DNA from: JALHNI01 sp965229305
GTDB taxonomy: Bacteria; Acidobacteriota; Terriglobia; Bryobacterales; Bryobacteraceae
Assembly: GCA_965229305.1 (NCBI GenBank)
Contig: CBDDIZ010000025.1
Span: 1-64,000, forward strand
Reading direction: 5' to 3'
DNA length: 64,000 bases
Shown: one piece after another, positions 58,321 to 64,000 of the stretch
Layout of the letters: the number at the start of each line of letters is the position of its first letter
Numbering within the stretch: position 1 is the first letter of the stretch
The notes under the pieces: model-generated
The model's input: the letters and a program-made list of their open reading frames with translations, nothing else
Databases searched by the model: none
What the model was told of the DNA's origin: nothing
Translations under genes and position numbers: made by a program

Positions 58321-61300
58321 ATGTCGCGGAATCCCCGGCGGCTCCAAGTGCGCGAAAATGAAAGCATCGCACTCCCACTCCTACTCCTGTTTTTTGCCGC
58401 CGAGTCGCGCTTGGATTATGGACGCGACGTTCGGCCGATTCTGGCTGAGAATTGCTTTCACTGCCACGGGCAGGACAGTCAGCGCCGCATGGCGAACTTG
58501 CGTCTCGACACCTTCGAAGGCGCGACGGCCAAGCACGCCCTGATTCCCGGCAAGCCCGAGGATAGCCCCGTCTATCAGCGCATCACGAGCACGAACAAGG
58601 GACGGCAGATGCCGCCGCCGACCTCCAATCGCCGGCTGACGCCCGAACAAATCGCGACGCTGAAACGCTGGATTGCCGAGGGCGGCCAGTACTCGCAGCA
58701 TTGGGCCTTCGTTCCGCCGGTGCGCCCCACGGTGCCCGCCGGTGCGGAGCCGATCGAATACTTCGTCACCCAACGGCTCGCCACCGAGAAGCTGACGCTC
58801 AGCCCGCCGGCCACGCCCGCCGCGTGGTTGCGTCGGGTCACGCTGGACCTGACGGGCCTTTCGCCCACGCCCGCCGAAGTCGACGCGTTCGTGAAGAAGC
58901 CCGATTATGCCGCGGCCGTCGATCGTCTCCTTGCCTCGCCCCACTACGGCGAACGGATGGCGACGGACTGGCTGGATGTGGCTCGCTACGCCGATACCCA
59001 CGGCTTCAATAACGATTCCTCGCGCACCATGTGGCGTTGGCGCGATTGGGTCATCGAAGCCTTCAACCGCAATCTGCCCTACGACCGGTTCATCACCGAA
59101 CAACTCGCCGGCGACTTACTCCCCCACCCCACGCTCGACCAGCGCATCGCCACCGGCTTCGGCCGCAACCACGTCATCAATTCCGAAGGCGGCATCATCG
59201 ACGAGGAGTACCGCGTCGAGTACGTCGCCGACCGGGTCCGCACCCTCGGCATGGCCTGGCTCGGCCTCACCCTCGAGTGCGCGCGCTGCCACGACCATAA
59301 ATACGACCCCATCAGCCAGCGCGACCATTACCGCTTCTACGCCTTCTTCAACAATGTCCCCGAAATGGGCGAAGACGGACGCGTGTCTAATGCCGTGCCG
59401 CTGATGCGCGCTCCCACGGCCGCGCAACAAGCCCGCTTGCAGCAATTGGACACCCTGATCGCCAAATACAGCCATCAGGTCGACGAGCGCCGTCGCCGCA
59501 GCTATAAGCCAGAGCCAGTCTCGGTCACTCCGCCCACGGGCGCCGCTCTCGAACTCAACTGCGAAGCCGCCAAAGACTTCAAACTCGCCGAAGGTATCGC
59601 CGGGCAAGCTTGCGAAGTGGGCACCGGACAGCCCACCATCTCGCTCGAACTCGCCAAGCGCAACCCGCTGACGATGAGCGTCTGGCTGCGCCCGACCCCG
59701 GGCGATCGCGATGCGGCGCTGCTTTCCACCATCGATTACTCGAAGAACCCCGCCGCGGTGGGCTATGGCGCCGGCACCGAGTTTCGCCTCGTCGACGGCG
59801 AGCTCGAATTCCGTTCCGGCCAACGCCTGCCGGCCTACTCAATGGTGGTGCGTTCCCAGGGAGCCAAGCTCCAGCCCGGACAGTGGCATCATGTAGCGCT
59901 CCGATATCAGGGTGCGGAAGGCTCGAAACTGATGCGGGCCGATGCGAACTGGGTCCGCATGTTCGTCGATGGCCAGGAGTTGCCCATTCGCATTTTGAAT
60001 GACGGCGCGTCCATGCCGGCCGCGAATGAGAAGCCGGCCATGCAGCGCTTCCGCGTCGGCTGGGACAATCACGGCTCGCGTTACGGCGGTCGCTTCGACG
60101 ACTTGACGCTCTTTACGCGCGCGCTCAGCGAAGCCGAGATTTCCGCGCAGTTCACCAGCCGGGCGCTGCCTTATGCGGCGGCGCAGAAGTCGCCGTCGGA
60201 GGTGGAAGCCGGTTGGCTCCGCGATGCGTATCTGGCGCGTCACGACAAGAAGTATCAACAGGCCCATCAGGCGCTCACCCAAGCGCGCGCCGAATGGCTC
60301 GCCATCCAGCGCGAGTCGCCCACCATCATGGTGATGGAGGAACTTGCGCAGCCCCGCCAGAGCCATGTGCTGTTACGCGGCGCCTACGACATGCCCGGCG
60401 AAAAAGTATCGCCCGAAGTACCGGAAGCGTTGCTCGGCGCTTGGCCCGCGGGCGCGCCGAAGAACCGGTTAGGCTTGGCCCAGTGGCTTACCAAACCGGA
60501 CCACCCGTTGACTTCGCGCGTCGTGGTGAATCGCTTCTGGCAGCAGTTCTTTGGCCAGGGCTTGGTGAAGACCAGCGAGAACTTTGGAGTGCAGGGCGAG
60601 TCCCCGTCGCATCCGGAGTTGCTCGATTGGCTGGCTCGCGACTTTGTCGATTCCGGCTGGAATGTCAAAGCGCTCGTGAAGCGCATTGTGCTTTCGAACG
60701 TTTATCGGCAGGACTCGTCGGCCTCCAAAGAACTCGTCGCCAAGGATCCCGAGAACCGCCTGCTCGCCCGCGGACCCCGCTTCCGGCTCCCCGCCGAAAC
60801 CATCCGCGATCAGGCGCTGCAGATCTCAGGACTGCTCACCGAGCAACTGGGCGGCCCCAGCGTCTTCCCGTATCAGCCGGCCGGTCTCTACAAGGGCATC
60901 GTCGTCGCCGCCGACTACCCGGGCACCGTCTATAACGAGAGCCAAGGCCCGGACCTCTATCGCCGCAGCCTTTACACCTTCTGGAAGCGGACCGTCCCGC
61001 ACCCCACCATGACCGTTTTCGATGCGCCGGACCGCGAGTTCTGCATCGTCCGCCGCTCCACCACTAACACGCCGCTGCAGGCACTCACTTTGCTGAACGA
61101 CCCCATCTTCGTCGAAGCCGCGCGCAAGCTCGCCGAACGGGCGTTGCGTGAAGGTGGCCCACAGGATGCGGACAAGCTGGCCTACGCCTTCCGCCTGGCC
61201 ACCGGCCGCGCGCCCGATGCCACCGAGCAAAACGTCCTACAACAAACGCTCACGCGCATGCGGGCCACTTACTCGCAAGACACCAAAGCTGCGACGGACT

Positions 61301-61416
61301 TACTCTCGGTCGGGGCTTCTCCCCGGCAAGCCGGGCTCGCGACGGGTGAATTGGCGGCTTACACCGCCGTCATGAACCTTATTCTCAACCTCGACGAAGT
61401 GATCACGAAGGGTTAA
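58321..61416 (+). CDS. PSCyt1-DUF1549-LamG-DUF1553 multidomain secreted protein
   Basis: A 1031-residue protein. After a leader (ALPLLLLFFAAE) comes a Planctomycete-type cytochrome C domain with CFHCH at 45-49 and GRQMPPP. DUF1549 covers ~145-350 (VTLDLTGLSPTPAEVDAF) and contains a second CARCH motif. A LamG/concanavalin-like insertion follows at ~395-610 (LTMSVWLRPTPGDRDAALLST), and DUF1553 at ~720-985 (VVNRFWQQFFGQGLVKT, PAETIRDQALQISGLL, RRSTTNTPLQALTLLND). Two candidate hemes suggest electron transfer linked to extracellular glycan processing. The GTG at 58348 is an alternative start closer to the leader. DUF1501 follows 5 bases later. Confidence 0.93.
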   Translation: MSRNPRRLQVRENESIALPLLLLFFAAESRLDYGRDVRPILAENCFHCHGQDSQRRMANLRLDTFEGATAKHALIPGKPEDSPVYQRITSTNKGRQMPPPTSNRRLTPEQIATLKRWIAEGGQYSQHWAFVPPVRPTVPAGAEPIEYFVTQRLATEKLTLSPPATPAAWLRRVTLDLTGLSPTPAEVDAFVKKPDYAAAVDRLLASPHYGERMATDWLDVARYADTHGFNNDSSRTMWRWRDWVIEAFNRNLPYDRFITEQLAGDLLPHPTLDQRIATGFGRNHVINSEGGIIDEEYRVEYVADRVRTLGMAWLGLTLECARCHDHKYDPISQRDHYRFYAFFNNVPEMGEDGRVSNAVPLMRAPTAAQQARLQQLDTLIAKYSHQVDERRRRSYKPEPVSVTPPTGAALELNCEAAKDFKLAEGIAGQACEVGTGQPTISLELAKRNPLTMSVWLRPTPGDRDAALLSTIDYSKNPAAVGYGAGTEFRLVDGELEFRSGQRLPAYSMVVRSQGAKLQPGQWHHVALRYQGAEGSKLMRADANWVRMFVDGQELPIRILNDGASMPAANEKPAMQRFRVGWDNHGSRYGGRFDDLTLFTRALSEAEISAQFTSRALPYAAAQKSPSEVEAGWLRDAYLARHDKKYQQAHQALTQARAEWLAIQRESPTIMVMEELAQPRQSHVLLRGAYDMPGEKVSPEVPEALLGAWPAGAPKNRLGLAQWLTKPDHPLTSRVVVNRFWQQFFGQGLVKTSENFGVQGESPSHPELLDWLARDFVDSGWNVKALVKRIVLSNVYRQDSSASKELVAKDPENRLLARGPRFRLPAETIRDQALQISGLLTEQLGGPSVFPYQPAGLYKGIVVAADYPGTVYNESQGPDLYRRSLYTFWKRTVPHPTMTVFDAPDREFCIVRRSTTNTPLQALTLLNDPIFVEAARKLAERALREGGPQDADKLAYAFRLATGRAPDATEQNVLQQTLTRMRATYSQDTKAATDLLSVGASPRQAGLATGELAAYTAVMNLILNLDEVITKG

Positions 61417-61421
61417 CCATC

Positions 61422-62837
61422 ATGCATTGCGGAAACTTCAAACGGCCCACCTCGCGACGCGAACTCCTCACCCGCACCGCCTATGGCTTAGGCGCAGCCG
61501 CTCTTCACTCACTCGCTGCCGAATCCAAGCCCTATCTCACTGCGGCTCCCAAGGCCAAGCGTGTCATCTTCCTGTTCCAGGCCGGCGGACCGTCGCACCT
61601 CGACTTACTCGACTACAAGCCCCACCTGAAGGCGCGCTATGACCAGGACGTGCCGCCTTCGGTCTTCGGGACGCAGCGCATCACGGGCATGGTGGCTTCC
61701 CAAGATCGCTTCCCGGTCGTCCCCACGATGTTCGACTATCGGCAGCACGGCGAAAGCGGCCGCTGGCTCAGCAGCCTGTTGCCGCATCACGCTCGCATCG
61801 CCGACGACATCTGCGTCCTGAACTCCGTACACACCGAAGCCATCAACCACGATCCGGCCATCACCTTCATCCAAACCGGCAGTCAGTTGCCGGGCCGCCC
61901 CAGCATGGGCGCCTGGATCGATTACGGCTTAGGCGCCGTCAATCAGAACCTGCCGGCGTTCGTGGTGCTCAATTCCCTGCCCAGCAACGGCATGCCCGAT
62001 CAAGGTCTGCTCGCGCGCCTGTGGGGCGCGGGCTTCCTGCCGAGCCGGTATCAGGGAGTGCAGTTCCGCAACGGCGGCGACCCGGTGCTTCATCTCTCGA
62101 ATCCGCCCGGCATTACGCGCGAACAACGCCGCAACCAGCTCGACGGCTTGACAGCGCTGAATCGCCACCTCGAAGAGCGCGTGGGCGACCCCGAAATCGA
62201 AACACGTATCGCGCAATACGAAATGGCGTTCCGCATGCAGACGTCCGTGCCCGATCTGGCGGACATTTCGAAGGAACCCGAAAGCGTCCTCAAGCTCTAC
62301 GGCGACGACGTCAAAAAGCCCGGCACCTTCGCGGCGAACTGCCTGTTGGCCCGACGCTTGGCCGAACGTGACGTCCGCTTCATTCAGCTCTATCATCGCG
62401 GCTGGGATCATCACGGCGGACTCACCGAAAAGCTGCCCGCCATGGCCCGCGACGTTGACCAGCCCTCCGCCGGCCTCATCCAGGACCTCAAGCAACGCGA
62501 CTTACTCAAAGACACACTCGTCATCTGGGGCGGTGAGTTCGGCCGCACGGTTTACGCCCAGGGTCAGCACAAGCCGCAAAGCTACGGCCGCGACCACCAC
62601 GGCCGCGTCTTTTCCATGTGGATGGCCGGTGGCGGCGTGAAGCCCGGCATGAGTTACGGCACCTCCGACGACTACGGCTTCAACGTGGCGGAAAACGGCG
62701 TCCACGTCCACGACTTACAGGCCACCATCCTCCACTTACTCGGCATCGACCACACGCGTCTCACTTACCGCTTCCAGGGACGCCAGTTCCGGCTCACCGA
62801 CGTCCACGGACAGGTGGTCCGCGACATCGTTAGCTAG
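61422..62837 (+). CDS. DUF1501 domain-containing protein (second copy)
   Basis: A 471-residue DUF1501 protein with a Tat-like leader (RPTSRRELLTRTAYGLGAAAL). Family marks are RVIFLFQAGGPSHLDLLDYKP, FIQLYHRGWDHHGG and VIWGGEFGRTVYAQG. It starts 5 bases after the PSD1 gene and forms the standard pair with it. It differs from the copy at 4640-6001 in the clean Tat motif at its start and in length. Likely metal-binding hydrolase-like fold; activity unestablished. Confidence 0.92.
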   Translation: MHCGNFKRPTSRRELLTRTAYGLGAAALHSLAAESKPYLTAAPKAKRVIFLFQAGGPSHLDLLDYKPHLKARYDQDVPPSVFGTQRITGMVASQDRFPVVPTMFDYRQHGESGRWLSSLLPHHARIADDICVLNSVHTEAINHDPAITFIQTGSQLPGRPSMGAWIDYGLGAVNQNLPAFVVLNSLPSNGMPDQGLLARLWGAGFLPSRYQGVQFRNGGDPVLHLSNPPGITREQRRNQLDGLTALNRHLEERVGDPEIETRIAQYEMAFRMQTSVPDLADISKEPESVLKLYGDDVKKPGTFAANCLLARRLAERDVRFIQLYHRGWDHHGGLTEKLPAMARDVDQPSAGLIQDLKQRDLLKDTLVIWGGEFGRTVYAQGQHKPQSYGRDHHGRVFSMWMAGGGVKPGMSYGTSDDYGFNVAENGVHVHDLQATILHLLGIDHTRLTYRFQGRQFRLTDVHGQVVRDIVS

Positions 62838-62847
62838 CGCGGCTCGC

Positions 62848-64000
62848 TTACTCGATCCGCAGCGCCAGCATCGGCTCCACCGTGGCCGCGCGCCGCGCGG
62901 GGATCAAACCAGCCAACAGGCCGACCGTCACGAGCAGTCCGGCCGCCGCCATCAGCGGCCAAGGATCATCCGCTCGCACCGCGTGAAGCCAGGAGGCGAG
63001 CCCTCGTCCCGCGGCCATCGCCAGCAACATCCCCAGCCCTGCGCCCCAGGCCAGCAAGCGTCCCGCCGATCGCAGCACCTCCCAGGCGATATCCGCCGGC
63101 CGCGCTCCCAGGGCCATGCGCACGCCAATCTCGCGCTGCCTACGCGACACGGTAAAAGCCAGCATGCCGAACAGACCGGTGGTCGCCATCATCAGCGTCA
63201 CCAGGCCAAACCCGGTGACGAGCAGCATCATCTGCCGCTCGATCGCGATCGCGTCATCAACGGCCTGCCGCATCGTCCTCGCCCGAATAATCGGTAAGCT
63301 CGCGTCTAACTCACGCACCACCCGGCGTAAGTCGTTCAGGACCGCCGCCTCCGGAGACGTTACATGCAAAGAAACAAACTGTAACTGCGGAGCCAGAGTA
63401 TAGGAGAAATAGGCTTCCGGTTGCACTGCCTTCTCGGCGGGGCCGAAGTAACGCGTATCGCCAATCACGCCGACAATACGAGCCCACGGCGCTTGGCCCA
63501 TCCGGACGCGCGTCCCGATCGCTGGCCGATCGCGCAGCAATTGGCGCACGAAAGCTTCGTTGACCACCACGGCCGGCTCGCCCACCCCTTCATCGTGCAA
63601 GTTGAAATAGCGGCCGGCGCGCAACGGGAGGCCCAACGTGCGGAAGTAGTCCGGCGTCACGAGCGCCCCGCGTGCGGACAAGTCCCAGGGGTTGCGCGGC
63701 GACGGTTGGCCCTCCACCGCCATCGGTGCCCGCATCAGCGTGCCGCCTAGCGGGATGCTGTCGGAGGCCGCGGCGCTCTCCACGCCCGGCAGTTGCCTCA
63801 CCCGCTCCAGCAGCGCCTCCCAAAACTGGCGTCGACTGGCGGGCGTGGGATAGCGCGCGTCGGGTAACGTCAATTGAAACGTCAGCAACTGGTCGGTCCG
63901 GTAGCCCACCTTCGTCTCCCACAGCCGCAGGAAGCTCTTCGCCAGGACGCCGGAGAAGCCGAGCAGCGCGACGGCCAGCGCCACTTCCAGGACCACCAGG
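62848..64000 (-). CDS. ADOP-type MacB/FtsX permease, N-terminus beyond window
   Basis: The frame continues past base 64000, so the gene is cut by the window. The visible ~384 residues are a MacB-type periplasmic domain (FQLTLPDARYPTPASRRQFWEALL, YFRTLGLPLRAGRYF, VVVNEAFVRQLL) followed by an FtsX domain with three transmembrane helices (VTGFGLVTLMMATTGLFGML, LLAWGAGLGMLLAMAAG, WPLMAAAGLLVTVGLLAGLIPARRAA in part). RQREIGVRMALGA is typical of acidobacterial duplicated orphan permeases. It converges with the DUF1501 gene, 10 bases apart. The partner ATPase would be elsewhere. Confidence 0.9.
   Translation of the reverse strand, partial: LVVLEVALAVALLGFSGVLAKSFLRLWETKVGYRTDQLLTFQLTLPDARYPTPASRRQFWEALLERVRQLPGVESAAASDSIPLGGTLMRAPMAVEGQPSPRNPWDLSARGALVTPDYFRTLGLPLRAGRYFNLHDEGVGEPAVVVNEAFVRQLLRDRPAIGTRVRMGQAPWARIVGVIGDTRYFGPAEKAVQPEAYFSYTLAPQLQFVSLHVTSPEAAVLNDLRRVVRELDASLPIIRARTMRQAVDDAIAIERQMMLLVTGFGLVTLMMATTGLFGMLAFTVSRRQREIGVRMALGARPADIAWEVLRSAGRLLAWGAGLGMLLAMAAGRGLASWLHAVRADDPWPLMAAAGLLVTVGLLAGLIPARRAATVEPMLALRIE

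Noticed and set aside
62848..64000. Truncated permease as a possible pseudogene
   Set aside because: The frame runs off the window end without a stop, so the missing N-terminus is a window-edge effect. The CHAT gene at the left edge is the same case.
1..64000. Search for CRISPR arrays, tRNA/rRNA genes, insertion sequences and phage genes
   Set aside because: No regularly spaced repeats, cloverleaf-like segments, transposase motifs or terminal inverted repeats were noticed; short tRNAs could be missed by eye.

Overview
The window looks like chromosomal DNA of a GC-rich acidobacterium of the Solibacter/Bryobacter type (class Terriglobia, order Bryobacterales). This is inferred from gene content: two DUF1549/DUF1553-DUF1501 pairs, sulfatase, DUF1080 and GH29 proteins, a GWxTD-domain protein, a PEP-CTERM protein, a MacB/FtsX permease of the ADOP type at the right edge, an alpha/beta-hydrolase regulator and many secreted proteins with no clear family. 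No rRNA, tRNA, CRISPR array, insertion sequence or prophage gene was recognised. Genes are tightly packed, no gene-free stretch exceeds about 250 bases, and 1-4 base start/stop overlaps are frequent.

Layout. 1-3245: the C-terminal part of a helical-repeat/CHAT caspase-like protease, then an ECF sigma factor and a membrane zinc-finger anti-sigma factor. 3248-7891 (minus): DUF1549/DUF1553 protein, DUF1501 protein and sulfatase. 7991-12383 (minus): small unknown gene, pheS (carrying an apparent one-base frameshift), pheT and an outer-membrane barrel. 12497-14532: purA and a DUF1080 protein. 14529-17052 (minus): a PLP enzyme, a SnoaL-like protein and a DUF3291 fusion. 17065-24741: envelope genes (TonB-like protein, M48-like protein with a broken HEXXH, GWxTD protein, carboxypeptidase-regulatory-domain barrel, a secreted plus-strand protein). 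24987-31791: galE, DinB, a secreted methyltransferase, a secreted unknown, a lone LolD-like ATPase and clpC with a good terminator.

31858-39899: a GMC oxidoreductase divergent from a winged-helix/alpha-beta hydrolase/pseudo-cyclase regulator. The intergenic region between them has two perfect 11-bp-periodic direct repeats. Then come a strongly translated 62-residue membrane peptide, a CPBP protease, a secreted protein, a PEP-CTERM protein behind a perfect 22-bp palindrome, a sugar isomerase-like protein and a response-regulator diguanylate cyclase. 40119-46782: a secreted alpha/alpha-toroid protein, clpP, an NTF2-like protein, alanine dehydrogenase, a second ECF sigma/membrane-protein/Spy-like triad and a sarcosine-oxidase-like enzyme.

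46871-53016 is one plus-strand operon: a Gld-type ABC exporter (ATPase, permease, GldG-like, DUF4340) followed closely by two NAD-salvage enzymes. 53038-55115: an alpha-L-fucosidase and a small UvrD-tail-like protein. 55121-58294 (minus) is a four-gene operon with 4-base overlaps that reads as trans-4-hydroxy-L-proline catabolism. 58321-62837 holds the second DUF1549/DUF1553-DUF1501 pair, and 62848-64000 the ADOP permease cut by the window end.

The most unusual items are the CHAT protease/ECF/anti-sigma module, the three-domain regulator with its probable operator, the sigma/membrane/Spy triad, the pheS frameshift and the two strong palindromes before purA and the PEP-CTERM gene. All functions are inferred from sequence recognition alone.
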